From Chrysomallon squamiferum (taxonomy: Eukaryota > Mollusca > Gastropoda > Neomphalida > Peltospiridae): a stretch of 60,000 nt of DNA. A program made the position numbers and the translations under genes. The stretch is taken from assembly GCA_012295275.1 (NCBI GenBank), contig CM022677.1, positions 5,397,597 through 5,457,596 of the forward strand, written 5' to 3'. Positions 25,056-37,756 of this stretch are shown here, piece by piece. The first letter of the stretch is position 1. Each line of letters starts with the position of its first letter. The notes beneath the pieces are model-generated. The model was not told the DNA's origin. It searched no databases and saw only the letters and a program-made list of their open reading frames with translations.

Positions 25056-25349
25056 TACTTTATTGGAATCTATTTTTATACCTTTGTTATTTCTTTTATT
25101 ACCCAAAATGGACTTATAAGTAAACAAAACATAGTTTTGCATCTAACTTGGGTTTTTTTCTTACTAAGATAAATTTAGATTTTGTAGTTTATTAAAGTCT
25201 ATGCTGTAATTAACTGGACTTTGCATTAACTATCTTTCTAAAAGAATTTTACCTAACTTATAGAATTATAAATTTCTAGTTGATTAACTGACTTTTCCAT
25301 GACTAGTAATAATCTTTACCAAACCAACTTTTCATTTTGAATTGTCCAG

Positions 25350-25584
25350 CATGTCCAGTTCTACGGCCAGCTCAGTGGACACTGACTTCACCAAACTCGA
25401 TGAACAGAGACTGTGTGAGTACATTCAGTCACTGAAGAATGACCTGGCAGCGGTCAGAATGACCGTCATGGAGCTGGAGAGTTTACACTTTGATCATCTG
25501 CTTGACGAACCCAAGAAAACTCCAGAAGCTTGAAGACTGGATTTGGAAAATGCTGTGTTAATGCAGGAGCTGATGGCTATGAAG
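25350..25584 (+). pseudogene. MCC: MCC-like exon E with in-frame TGA
   Basis: Reads MSSSTASSVDTDFTKLDEQR…LKNDLAAV…VMELES…, then TGA (25531-25533), then RLDLENAVLMQELMAMK, all one frame and strongly MCC-like. The expected donor after ATG AAG is ggcagt, not gtcagt, so the splice site is also lost. Confidence 0.85.
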
Positions 25585-25889
25585 GGCAGTCTTATGAAAT
25601 GTAGCCCCAACCAAGCATCTGACCGTCATTGGGAAGGAAAAAAAATCAAACAGACTAATCAAACAGGCATTCTTAATTTTGTTAATTTAGTAATGAAAAT
25701 TGTGTTTCAGTTTTTTACTATATTAACTTGCATTTACTTGTACTTTTTCTTTATTTTTTTATTTTTTTTTATTAATGGCAGTTTGGTCTTTGTGTCTTAT
25801 TCCATTTATATTAAATCATTTTCTGAATTCTAGGCAGACTGAATATACACACTTTGGACTTTGTCATTTACATATGAATTATTTTTCAG

Positions 25890-26030
25890 GAGGAGAAGGC
25901 GGAGCTGAAAGTCAGAACTACTTGATGGAGAAGGAGACTGAGTAGTAAGGAGTCACAGGAGCAGGCCTACAGAGTACAGATAGAGTATCTCAAGTGTGAG
26001 ATCTCAGAACACCAGCAGAGAAGGCAAACA
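25890..26030 (+). pseudogene. MCC: MCC-like exon F
   Basis: Acceptor atttttcag. Reads EEKAELKVRTT-stop-…SSKESQEQAYRVQIEYLK, matching MCC EEMAELKAQ…EAQEQAYLVHIEHLK. One TGA plus small indels. The 3' border is uncertain. Confidence 0.75.
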
Positions 26031-26805
26031 CAAACGTGATTATCTCTGTTTTATTTATCACTTTATCTCTTCTAGCTAGACAAGCAGGTATATAAACAGT
26101 GGAAACATACATAGTAGATATATTTCACATTATTGATTTTATTATTTGTTATGCTTTGTGTGTTTTAAACGTTGATTTAAACAGAGAAAAAATTAAATAA
26201 TAATAACCAACTTCATATACTGATTTTATTATGTGTGTATTCTAAAACACTGATAACACATCTAAATAATAGTAATAACTTACTTGATAGAGTATTTATT
26301 TTATTAAGTGAGTATTCTAAATGTATTGACTTGTTCATATAAACAGAGAAAATTAAAGAATAACTTACTATATAATGTCATGATTCTGTGTGTCATAACT
26401 ACTGATGCTGTATTCGCAGTTCTTTATTATAATTTTAAACAGTATGTTTTCTAAGAATACTGAGTGTAACAGAAATGTAATAATAAAATAATGATAGGTT
26501 GTCATAACATTGATTTAATATGCCATAACTACTGAACTTGTTCTTTTAAAATAATAATGAATTCAAATTATTAAAATTTTAAATGTTTTAAATCTTGATT
26601 CATCATTTAATAATTTTAATTTTATTAGGTAACTGAGTTTCAATCATTTATCATCATGATGAAGAAGATAATTGTTTATGTTTCATACAATTTTAATTTA
26701 ATTATTATAATCAAATTTTAATTGTATATCATAAGAACAAGGATAATAATCTGATAGCTTTCATAATTACTACAAAATTTCAATGTATAATCATTTATCA
26801 TCCAG

Positions 26806-27017
26806 ATGATGAAGATGATGAGCTGACAGTGCCAGCTATCTGTGAGTTGAGATTGAATGATGTGATGGAGATAGCTCAGGACCTGTTGAGTCACTCAGAA
26901 GAGAAACATGACTGAAATTCAGAGTACAAGAGTTAGTGGCTGCTCTAGAGAAAATCTCTAAAAACTCAGAAATCAGCAGTCAGCAGAGTTTGTCAGTGAC
27001 CTGAAACGAGCTAACAG
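26806..27017 (+). pseudogene. MCC: MCC-like exon G
   Basis: Acceptor tcatccag, donor acag/gtaaac. Opens with acidic DDEDDELTV and then gives frame pieces FRVQELVAALEKISK and SDLKRAN, the conserved MCC QELV-ALE…FVNDLKRAN region. At least two frameshifts and a TGA. Confidence 0.75.
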
Positions 27018-27638
27018 GTAAACATACAGGTTTATGTGTGCACGTCACACATATCTACATATATGCATACGTACACACTTGCTCATACAAACACATATAC
27101 AAATTTCAAACATAAGTTGAAATTATATTTAGAAACATTTTAATACTAACACTTATTATATTTTATATTATAGAATATTATAAATCTAAACTGCCATAGT
27201 GTCACTGATTTTATTTTTTCCTTTTTACTGCATTTAGTATTAAAATCACTTTTACTGATATTGTTCTTATTAACATTTATATATTTTTAATATAAATTAC
27301 ATATCTAACTTTATTTTCTGCTTTTTCTGATAGCGTTAGTATTTCTGTAACATGATTGAGGTATCTAATATTACATATCTTTATTTCACTTTATTTTTTG
27401 TTATATAATGTCTTTATTATGATTAGTATTTTTGTTAACCTCTCAACAGTGGCAGGGTATGTTTTGTTTGTGTGTGTGTGTGTGTGTGAGACAGAGAGAG
27501 AAATATTGCATGAATGATAATAATCAAAATAGCATATGCATTAATCAGACAGATGTAGATTGATAAAAAGAAAGTATTATGTTCATGTTGGAATTGCTAA
27601 AAACATTGTTTACTGTTGATGTTAAATATTTTATGTAG

Positions 27639-27739
27639 GTCATTGCAGTATTGTCCAGTTGCTGTCTAGAAAGGGAATTTACATTATGGAGAAGGATGAA
27701 TCAGCTGTACAGACAATGCAGACTGCACAATTCCAAGTA
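27639..27739 (+). other. Exon-like segment, family member 1
   Basis: Bounded by ttatgtag and a gtaagt donor. One frame reads HCSIVQLLSRKG—KDESAVQT… without stop. Closely related segments, with related flanking intron sequence, lie at 42347-42440 and 55272-55365. It is inside the MCC copy 2 span, but I see no MCC similarity. Confidence 0.4.
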
Positions 27740-29009
27740 GTAAGTTTTTTAATCTTATTTTTATTTCTTAGTAAGTAAAATAAGTTTTACAGTAACAACT
27801 CTTTACTGATTGTAAAACAGCATAATAATAATCATTTGTTTCCTGTTGTTTTGTTAATTATTTAAATTATTACCATTATCATCATTATCATTATAATGGA
27901 TATACAAAGTATATCAAAAATAACCCACATCCCTTTGTGTCTGAATAATCCAGTAACTGATAACAGCAAAATTTTAATTTTAATAATAACAGAAACATTA
28001 GTTATTTATTTTTATTATTTTATTTTCTATTTATTTTTTTCAGTATGCACATAATTGATGTTGATGTTTGCTAGTGAAGTTGTTTCAGTAGAAGGTGCTG
28101 TCCAGCACTGAGGATAAAGTTTGCTGCCACTGGAAAAGAGAAAAAAAACCTGAACAAGTGAATTACTAGTTTTTCTTATGTATTTCTTATTATTCTAAAC
28201 CTAATGAAGTTTAATTTAATTTAAAGTAAGAAGTTGCATTTTGCAACTAATATATCAATAAGTACACATACATTAGTATTTTGTAACATACACTACATTT
28301 TATATCATGTTACATGTCTCTCCCTCTCTCTCTCACATACACTTCCATTCATATAGACCTAATTAGTTTGTTGTAAATTTCTATATTTTAAAACAGAGTA
28401 TTTTAAAATGTTAAACTTTCCTGTTACCAGACACGTTCCTATCACTATTCTTTTAATGACAGACATACTAAAATACATTGGAGATGGACACATACATAAC
28501 TAAAAAGGTAAAGAAATTGCTCTATATGCAAGATGAGCTAATTTACCACAAGACAGAAATGTCATCAAAGAATATGGCAGAAAGGAGCATCTGTAAAGGT
28601 TGTTATTGTTATAGTAATAGTATTAGTCATTTCTGTTGTTGTAGTAATGTAGATGTTACAGCATTAGTACTTGTAGCATTATTAATAATAGTAATGTTGC
28701 AGAATTGACTTTGATGATGTTTTAGTTGATGATGCTGTCTCCATAGCTTTGTACCTTGTGAGACTCATGGTGATTAAATATAATTGGTTGTAGTGGTGGT
28801 ACTACTATCAATGGATAGTAATTTTAGTAATAGGAGTATTATTTTAATAACAGTAACCCTAGTTGAATAAGGAATAACAGTAAATATTAGTTGTAGTAAT
28901 GATGATAATAAAAGTAGCATGTAGTGTTGCAGTAAACGTAGTAGTAGCAGTATTTTATTTATATTTTATACAGTATTTTATTTATTTATTTATTTATTTA
29001 CTCATATGA

Positions 29010-29388
29010 GGCAGCGCACCCAACAATTAGACTCTGAACAGTCAGTCATCCAGTCTCTAGTCCAATGTCAGCATCGACTCAGTTGTGTGAAAGTTCTGCT
29101 GCTTTAGTGAACTTTGTCTGAAAATGGGTCTTACAGCACTTTCAACTGAAGTGCAGGCTGAGGCAGCTTGAATCAATGTTGGTGACCTGGATATTGAAGC
29201 CGACATACAACAAATCTGACTTTGAGAGTCTTCCCCAGGTCACCAATATCAACTGTAGATGTCAGGGAAAAAACTTGAAACATTTGAAAATGCTAAAACC
29301 AGAGGAAGAAAAACATTAAAACTTGCAGATGACTGTGATGGCTGTGTGTGACAGTGGCAAAGTCAAAAACCTGGAAGTTGAGCAGCAG
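29010..29388 (+). pseudogene. MCC: MCC-like exon I and preceding open segment
   Basis: The 3' part (from about 29265) reads FENAKTRGRKTLKL and, after a shift, QMTVMAV…KVKNLEVEQQ to the donor cag/gtgact. This resembles the last MCC coiled coil (YEKAKKKHQNKLKKL…QMMAMVERHE). The 5' part has an open frame QQLDSEQSVIQSL… of unclear origin. Confidence 0.6.
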
Positions 29389-30301
29389 GTGACTTAGTTT
29401 ACTTTGATTAGCATTGTTTTATTTCGTTTTAGCTTATATTTGTATTAGGAGTAATCAAAACAGTTTCGTTTCTAACTCACAAAAATTACATGGCTTAAGG
29501 AATGATGTTGAAATCAGTTCATAAAGAAACACAGATCTGTATTAATTTTGTTAATGGTGTTTCTAATGAAAAATTCTACTTTAGTATTACTTATGTGATT
29601 CAAATTCATCTTTGTTTTATCACATTGCATGTGTAATGTTGTCTTTGTTTTAAATACATTTTAAAATATACCTTAATGATCATTATTGTAACTATTGTCT
29701 GAATGCAATATTGTGGTTTATTCATAAGACAAAATATATTTCATTAGTGGTAAAAATTAAATTACATTAAAGTGGCAGGAAAGAATATTACAATTAAATG
29801 TTTTAAATAATCAAATAATTTGTTATTAATGATTGTTAAGGTTAATTAAAGATTGTAAGAATAATCTCAAATGTATTTTCATCATGTTAGTATCTTCGAA
29901 TTTCAAGTAGAATCAGTATTAGAAGACCATTTTACTTACTGTCTAATGTAATACCATATATGTTTAAAATGTTTATTTTCTTAATATTCCTGGCAGTCAT
30001 TGTAAACTGGACTAAAAGTCTAAAAAACAGTGTAAATATCAAATTTTACCAAATTACAGAAGTATTCAAATTTATTTTAAAATATTTTTCATAATCTCTT
30101 TTATTGATGTATTGCTATTTTAATCCTTTGATATAAAAGTTAAAAAAATAAATTATTTTTACTAAAATTATATGGTAAAAAAAATTTGAATAAAAATTCT
30201 TGTTGCCAAGTCAGTGAAATGCAATTAGAGCTGACAAAAAAAATTCTACTTGCACTATATTTTATGTTTAGTTCATTAATGAATATTATATTTTGTTGTA
30301 G

Positions 30302-30469
30302 GATCCTAGACAACAGATTCAAGCTGCCTCAGCCAGCACTTCAGTTGAAAATGTTGCAAGACACATTTTCAGACAAGGTTCACTAGAGCACCAGAATGCT
30401 ATTACATCACAGTCTTCCCTGTCCAGAGAAAGCTCAACACTTTCAAGAGAAAATCTGTCTGAAATGTAA
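30302..30469 (+). pseudogene. MCC: Terminal exon of the MCC-like gene (open)
   Basis: Acceptor attttgttgtag, phase 0 with exon I. Reads DPRQQIQAASASTS…LSRESSTLSRENLSEM and stops at TAA 30467-30469. The Ser-rich 55-residue tail has no stop or shift. It ends only 50 bp before the inversion/repeat boundary at about 30519. Assignment rests on position, phase and character; the human C-terminus is not obviously similar. Confidence 0.5.
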
Positions 30470-30518
30470 GACAATAAAATCAATCTAATTTGAATTTATA
30501 AATATTGAGACAGTCATG

Positions 30519-32110
30519 AAAAAAAAGAGAAATCTGAAGGGAAATAATTTTGAAAACTCAGTGATCTCCAAGAGACTGCATTGTCAATGTGATCAGAACA
30601 TCCAGTGTACACATTGTACTTCACAGCAGCTTGCACTGTTTTTATCTTTGATGTGTGCTTGGTTATTCTAATGTTTCTCACTGGAAGAGGAATGGATATG
30701 CATCATTGCTATGGAATGCCATTTTTCTAAATAAGCTAAAATTAATGTGACAACAAGGTTTTTCTTTATCTCATTTAAATCAGGTGAGTTTGCTGGGGCT
30801 AATATAAATATAATTGAAGATTGTGTAGTTGGTGTAATAAGAATTTTTTTTTTTTTTTTTTTTATAATTCAGGAAATCTTTTTTTTTAAATGTCTTTAAA
30901 TTATTTAAATCATGGGAAAATCAATGACTATTAATAAAATTAACTATTAACTAAATTAAAATTTTATTTGCATTAACCATGACTTTGTTATTTTTAATTA
31001 GAAGAAACATGATGATCTTCAAGTTGAAATTACTTAAAAACCTGTCTAGATAAAAAAACTTAAACATTCAGTTATTTTTGTTTAGACATTTCTACCAGTT
31101 TTTATAATTTGCATTGCCACTTTAGAAAGAATAATTGAATTATTTCAATAAGAAATCTTTAAAAAACTGAAAATAATTTATAAATGATAAAAAAAATAAG
31201 AGAAACAAAAAAAATGTACATAATTGGAATGTTTAAAAGTATTTTATAATTTGCCTTTCACATTTTCATAAAATTCAAAAAATTATTTCAAAAATGTGCA
31301 ATTGGAAATGTCTTCCAATTTATTTATAATCTGTATTTTCTGTTTAATTCAATTAAAAAATCTGTGAAAAAAAAATTAAAATAATAAATAAACCAAAAAA
31401 CAAATATGATAATAATTCAAAAGAAAGAAAATAATTGGTATTTAATGTTTCCAAGGTAAATTATGTTATGTAAATGGGTGACATTTACAAAATCAAACCC
31501 ATTGCATCTTATCTAAAAACAATAATTAAAAATAGAAAATAATGCTTAAGTTGTTTCAGTTTCTTAACATTAAAAATGTTAAGGCACATTCAAATAATTC
31601 AAAACAAAAATAAACAAATAAAGAATAGTCTTTGTGTGTTTTTATTTTTATTATGTATATATTGATAACATCTTCGGTATTTGTTGTCAACCAACAAAAG
31701 ATAATCTGATTTAATCATTATTTTTTATATATACATGTTGTTCGATTTTATGAAAACAAACAATCAAAGCACTAGAATGAACACTAAAAACACACACTCT
31801 CTCTCTCTCTCTCTCTGTATATTTACAAACCCATTAAATAGAGTTGTTTCCCTTAGACCATTAATAGATATAACATTGCAAACTATTCCAATATTAAATT
31901 CATTTTCTAATCAACCAGTTTCCATTATTTTTTGGTTTATTTGATTTATTATTATTATTATAAACAATGAATATTTCTTTTTATTCAAGGGGCAAATCGT
32001 AAAACAAAAACATTTTAAGCGAAATAGGAATTTTATAATACTTAAGTAATAATAATAATTCAAATAATAAATCCCACACTTGTAAAATTTTAAACATTTA
32101 TTATTATTAC

Positions 32111-32170
<60 letters not shown>

Positions 32171-32783
32171 CATACATCATTTCAGTTTCATTTTCTTTAA
32201 AATAAAAATTACTGCAAATATGTTTTTAAAAATGATACTGGTTTTAGTAGAGCTAAAATTATTTTTTAGCCTGATTAATTTCAGGTTTTTTCAAATATCA
32301 TTTAATGTTAATAAGAACAATTCAAAATCAAGACAATAATATTAACTCTTTCTAACAGATAACATCCTGTAACCGTGATTCATTTTGTCCTTGCTTATTA
32401 TTTTGCTGTATAACTACTTTGGGGAATGCAATGATTGGAGTTTTTGGTTAATCAAATATAACCAGGTTATGTTACATAAATGGGTGGCAGTACAAATATT
32501 TTTCAAAAAAGAAAATAGTATTTGTTCTTAACTGTTTTAAATCCTGACATTTGCAAATTCAACCTCATTGCATCTTATCTAAAAGCAATAATGAAAATGG
32601 AAAATATTTCTGAAATTGTTTCAATTTCTTAGCATTAAAAATGTTAAGGCACATTCAAATTATTTAAAACAAAAATAAAGAAAGAAAGAATAGTCTTTGT
32701 ATGTTTTTATTTGTATTATGTATATATCGATCAGCGTCTTCTGTATTTGTTATCAATTAGCAAAAGATAATCTGACATAATCA

Positions 32784-32814
<31 letters not shown>

Positions 32815-32820
32815 CACTTC

Positions 32821-32858
<38 letters not shown>

Positions 32859-33324
32859 CTTTTTTGTATATTTACAAACACGTTAAAGTTATATCCCTTA
32901 GCAGTGTCAAGCTAAATTTGATTTGCTACATTTAGATGAATTTTGCTAATTCTTTAAAATGATTTATCACAAAATATTTCAATAGTAACATATATTTACT
33001 CCAAAAGTTTATAAAGACCCAATTTCCATTATTTGTTTGTTTATTTGAGTTATTATTACTACTTAATTAATTATTGTAAAATTCCTATTTTGCTAAAAAC
33101 TGTTTTTTTCGATTTGTCCCTTGAACAAAAACAATGAAATTTTCATATAAATTTTGAGCAGTCAAAATCACTCTGCATGATGTTTCTAATCCAACTGAAG
33201 TTTGTTAAATAGGAAATATAATTACAATAACATTTTAAGACAAAACTAAACTCCACTTTTTTAACGGTGAATTCTAATACTAAATTATAGTGACATATGC
33301 CTTTAAGATTTTGTACTATGAACC
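30519..33324 (+). repeat. Inverted-repeat arm A (reverse complement at 46188-49178)
   Basis: The stretch matches 46188-49178 in reverse order and opposite strand, with small indels and microsatellite length differences. It contains no gene. It is built from two diverged direct copies of about 1.07 kb (word ggcacattcaaa at about 31582 and 32648), each with a (CT)n tract (31797-31817, 32825-32857). Confidence 0.9.
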
Positions 33325-33393
33325 CATTTTACTTTTATTTCATACTGTCATAATGATGCCATAATCAAGCAAATTAATTTTTAATTCTTTAAA

Positions 33394-33430
<37 letters not shown>

Positions 33431-33540
33431 GACATACATAACTTCATTTTCATTTCTTTAAAATAAAAATTACAGCAAAATTATTTTTTTAATCTGATTA
33501 ATTTCAGCTATCTACAACAATTCAAAATCAAGTCAATAAT
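31440..33540. repeat. Two diverged tandem copies of a 1.07-kb unit
   Basis: About 31440-32340 and 32520-33540 share, in order, 'aaaatgttaaggcacattc', 'agtctttgt-tgttttta', 'gtatatttacaaac', 'ttccattatt' and 'aaaataaaaattac'. They differ throughout, so the tandem event is old compared with the inversion. Confidence 0.75.
32100..32167. repeat. (TTA)n microsatellite
   Basis: Over 20 trinucleotide units, inside arm A. The matching tract in arm A' is at about 47557-47602. Confidence 0.95.
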
Positions 33541-35907
33541 ATAAGAATAAATCATTAAAATAATCCAATTAATAATTCTGTTTTTTATCTCTACTTTTAT
33601 ATCATTTTTCTGTTCATTTTTTGAAAAGACAACAACAAACAAAACACTTGGAACTTGTATTTATACATAAACAAGGACACTGTCTTTCACATGCAGCAGT
33701 TATTTGACAACAAACACATTAACTCTTTCTCACAGATAACATGTACGTAACAACTCAACCTTTTACATTCACATCTGTCTGTCTTTCTCTCTGTATCTAT
33801 GTCTGCATCGATTTCTGCTACATACCCATGCCTCAGATAACACAAAAATTCGAATTTCCTTCAGTACACACATACACTCACACACAACTTACATACATAC
33901 ATATATATATATACCCATTTTCTTTTTCTAACAGCCAATACATATATATCGACATCTGTTCGTGTGTTTCTCTATCAATCCATAAATTCTACACAGTTTT
34001 AACAATTTTTCTGTTGCCGCCTGCTTCTCTCTATGAATAGTCCAAACTAGTTATTATTATTATTGTTCCATCTATATTTTTGTGCATCTCGATTATGTCA
34101 TCAATTTTACATTCTACCATGTAAAACAAGTTTTCGAGGCGCAGACACTGTTAAATAAAAAATACAGGATTCTACATTTTGCTTTATAAACTGCGCTGCT
34201 GGATAAGCTTAATGCTTCTTTTTTTAATTGTTTACTACTGATAATATCTTTTCATCGCTCTCTAAAACAAATTTTATAAAACTATACATTTATTTATTTA
34301 TTTATTTATTTATATATTTTTGTGGTTGAGAAATACAGAGGGCCTTTCAAATAAATCATATTTTTAAATACGGTAACCAATATTATACCAGTTAATCATT
34401 AATTTCTGTGTATAATATCATATTTAATTTGGTAATTTTCTGAAGATAATTTGAGACTGCTCGACAGAATTTACATTTTTATTTAGTACCAGCTGTGCAG
34501 TTTATTACGTTCCATCTTAGTAAAAAAAAACCACTGCTTACATCGATATTTTATTATGTTTACCTTATATATAAACTGTCAGCTAAAGGAATATCATCGG
34601 CTTTTCAAGAATGATCTTGATAACAGTAAATGTCGCTGTGAAAACTGCGCTCATGTTGACATCATTTATCATCGACGTATCAACAAAAATGAATGGATTC
34701 TTATAAAGTAAAATCTCAGTTTTCAGCATCACACAGAGCTTTTTAGTGTAATCTGTTCTGCTGTTAATCAAATATCACTTTAATCTGGATATGACCTGTT
34801 AATTTTATAGTGGCATTCAGCACTCGACTTGTAAATTCAGAAATAAATAATTTAATGGCTAGATATACAGGGGAAGCCACTCTATTGTGATAATATTTTT
34901 CTCTTAAACTTACAAAACAATAAAATAAAAAATAAAAATTAATACTGAACACGTGAGAAGTTATACTTTACTTGAATCACAGAATTTGATTCTGCAAACG
35001 ACATTAAAATTAAAATTCACAGAGATAAGCGAAGTCTTCTGTTTTGTAAAACGCGACGTAATTCACGTTTTATACATAAAACCAGCGACGTTTATATCAT
35101 AAATTGATACTGAATGAAAATAACGTGATGTTTTATTATGTTTTACCTCTATTTTGCATCATAAACAATACTGATAATTTCACTTACAGTTACATTTTAT
35201 TCTACTAGCTGATATTAATATTATAATTTGTAAGTTATATCATTAAAAAACACAAAAAAACAACATGCGTATCCATACGCCTTCTACAAAACTTTAAAGA
35301 ACAGAATAGTATAACTTTAAAACCTAGCTGCTACCTTAATGGAATCGCAGCAATTTATATTAATACCTTGAGAATTAATGAAATAAATATCATATTTAGT
35401 TTCTATGAGCGTAGTTTTCTGAAGGTAATTTGAGAACACTGGACAGAATTTACGATTTAATTTACTAAATGTCTATCTATTTCTATATTCTTCAAAGTAT
35501 CTACCTGTCTATTATTTAACTACATACATAAACACCGTCTCACTGATGTCAACATATATAAATATATATATTTAACTATCCTCTAAGGCAAACACGTATA
35601 CCAAACTATTTCTTGTCTATGTGTGTGTGTCTGTGTATGTGTGTGTCTATCTCTCTATCTGTTTATTTGTTGATAATTGTTTCTTTCTTTATAATGACGA
35701 CAGTAATACTGACGTAACGACACTAACGATGAAAACAACAATATTTGCAATAATACTACTTAAAATGATAAATAAAATAATAATTAAGAAAGAATACTGA
35801 AACAAGAGAAAAAGAAAAGATTAAGAAAAGAAATCGAATGATTAATTCAAGCATATATTTATAAAAAAGAAACAGTTACATTAAACAGAAATAAACAAAT
35901 AATATAG
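33325..35907. other. Non-coding stretch present only once
   Basis: No gene supported. Short open frames are AT-rich and unrecognised. This is the part of the proposed inversion that would be hidden in the 45988 gap on the other haplotype. Confidence 0.5.
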
Positions 35908-36620
35908 GGTAAGGTGGGGTAATTCTGGCCCACACATTCATGAGTAATTTGGTCCTCAAATTTGTTGTACTGATTATTGCTATATAATCATTGTTTACTA
36001 CTAATAATAATTAGTCCTAATCATAATACAAGTCAAATTCAAAACTTCAATAAACTAAACTCCTTGACAAATATCACACAAGAATACAATATCTTTAAAG
36101 TCTGCACCAGCTGCGATTTCGAAATTTGCGCAAGAATCAAGACAATACCAATTTGGGCACCCGTCACTTCCTATCAGCTAGTCAGGAATTCGTTCCATCA
36201 TCAACTCTGCCACAGAGTTCACATTTTTCTTCTGTATCTACTACATCTCTGTCTTCTAGTTCAGGCTCATCACCATCAGCGTTTTCTTTGACTGCATCCA
36301 CCGGTTCTGCTGTAGCATTCAAATTGAACTGCCGTTTTGACTTTGGTATCTTCAATTTTTGTTGCTGTAATGTTGCCTCTAAAACATTTCATTTCTTTGC
36401 CTTTTCTTCCACCTTTTTCTTCTTCTCTGCCAACTCTTCTTCATTCCTCTTGACACTTTCTTCCTCTGTCAGTGCCTCGGCAGACCTCATCCTTTTGATT
36501 TTATTTGAAGTTTGACAACGTGCCCCCCGATGGACCGTGGACTTTCAACTGTTTCAAAAAACTTAAATAAAACTCTACATCAATGCCAAAACTATTGATT
36601 GCACCACCAAATATGGGGGC
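35908..36620 (-). mobile_element. Pogo-like DNA transposon remnant with transposase C-terminus
   Basis: The left end has a TA followed by gggtaaggtggggtaattc. On the minus strand from about 36530 the frame reads RSAEALTEEES…EEELAEKKKK, a TGA, then LQQQKLKIPKS…EKCELCGRVDDGTNS. After a shift it gives SDGCPNWYCLDSCANF. A Cys-rich C-terminal knuckle of the form C-x2-C…DGC-x2-WY—C is typical of pogo/Tigger-type DDE transposases. Catalytic DDE residues are not present in this fragment. The proposed inversion breakpoint (36286) cuts through it. Confidence 0.65.
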
Positions 36621-36649
36621 CAAGAAGTGTCTATAATATTTTCCGTTAA

Positions 36650-37222
36650 AGAGCACATTAAATCACAAAACCTATAATACTTAATTATCACATAATATCT
36701 GGTAAAATAAAATAATCCATCTGATTAGAGTAATCCGGAGAGTGAGAGAGAGAGAGAGTAAGAAAGCCAGAGGGAGATATTTATATGTCATAAGTACATA
36801 CACTTCTGTTGGCCTGTCTGTCTTTCTGTATATAGAAAGGGCTTTCAAATTAATGGCACTGTATTCGAGATTAGAAAAATACTCTATGTATCCATCTGTT
36901 CATCTATCTTCAGTAACTATCTCTGTATGTAGTATTTCTATTTATCTATCATAAATCTATCTATCTGTCTATATATCTACCCAATTAATATAATATTAAT
37001 GTACTAATTAGCCATTCCCTTTGGAAATGTTGCCACACATACACCACGGTGATGTTCAATACACGTAGGGGATGTTAGTAATGGTTAGTATTTGTTAAAT
37101 GTTAAAATTTGTTGACGGTTAGTATTTGGTTAACAGTTAGTTTTTAGTTAATGGCTAATATTTGGTTAGTGGTTAGAATTTTGTCAATGGTTTGTTAAAT
37201 GTTAGTATTTGGTTAATGGTTA
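36650..37222 (+). repeat. Dispersed 1-kb-family repeat, unit 1 copy
   Basis: Reverse complement of 12500-13560, with a shorter array of 'ggttagtatttggttaa' units. It is followed directly by the (CT)n tract. Confidence 0.8.
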
Positions 37223-37231
37223 CTCGGTCTA

Positions 37232-37236
<5 letters not shown>

Positions 37237-37322
<86 letters not shown>
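37237..37322. repeat. (CT)n microsatellite
   Basis: Over 40 CT units. The unit 2 counterpart (50173-50263) differs in length and is interrupted near its 3' end. Confidence 0.95.
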
Positions 37323-37326
<4 letters not shown>

Positions 37327-37647
37327 TCTCTAACTCGCTCTCTTCTCTCAACACAAAATTAACAATTTTACGCTCTAGAAATCATTATATCTGTGAAATT
37401 TAAATAACGTGTCGGTATGAAAAGGCTGAAAAACAGTATTTACATGTATTTGAAATCATAATAAATAAAATATAGAAATTTTCACGTATTAAAACGGAAT
37501 TTCGTAACAAATTTAAATTCTTGACCTTATTTTTACTCTGAATAGCATGAATGAAAAAATATTAAGATTTTAATAAAGAAAGATTTTAAATATGTGAAAT
37601 AAATTAAGAATGCACAAATAGAGATACTACTACTACCACTACTACAA

Positions 37648-37651
<4 letters not shown>

Positions 37652-37731
<80 letters not shown>

Positions 37732-37732
37732 G
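37652..37732. repeat. (CTA)n(ATA)n microsatellite
   Basis: Compound trinucleotide tract. The unit 2 counterpart at 50599-50667 has fewer ATA units. Confidence 0.93.
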
Positions 37733-37756
37733 TAATATATATATATAATGTATATA

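Larger units (their letters stand above)
22814..30469 (+). pseudogene. MCC: MCC-like gene, copy 2 (long, broken)
   Basis: At least nine exon remnants in the order of MCC: A 22814-22927, B 23476-23614, C 24042-24121, D 24301-24553, E 25350-25584, F 25890-26030, G 26806-27017, I about 29265-29388, and a terminal exon 30302-30469. Most have visible GT/AG borders and compatible phases. Similarity to MCC is strong in B (RYEERVTELHSVIAEL), E (LENAVLMQELMAMK) and G (VQELVAAL, DLKRAN). Stops lie in A (TAG, TAA), E (TGA) and F (TGA), with shifts in C, D, G and I, and a lost donor after E. The middle of MCC between D and E is missing. A normal product is not possible. The parent gene must be elsewhere, or the assembly is very poor here. 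Confidence 0.85.

Noticed and set aside
22814-26030. Possibility that A-to-I RNA editing (frequent in cephalopods) rescues the MCC stops
   Set aside because: TAG could be read as tryptophan after editing, but the TGA codons in exons E and F, the frameshifts and the lost donor cannot be repaired that way.
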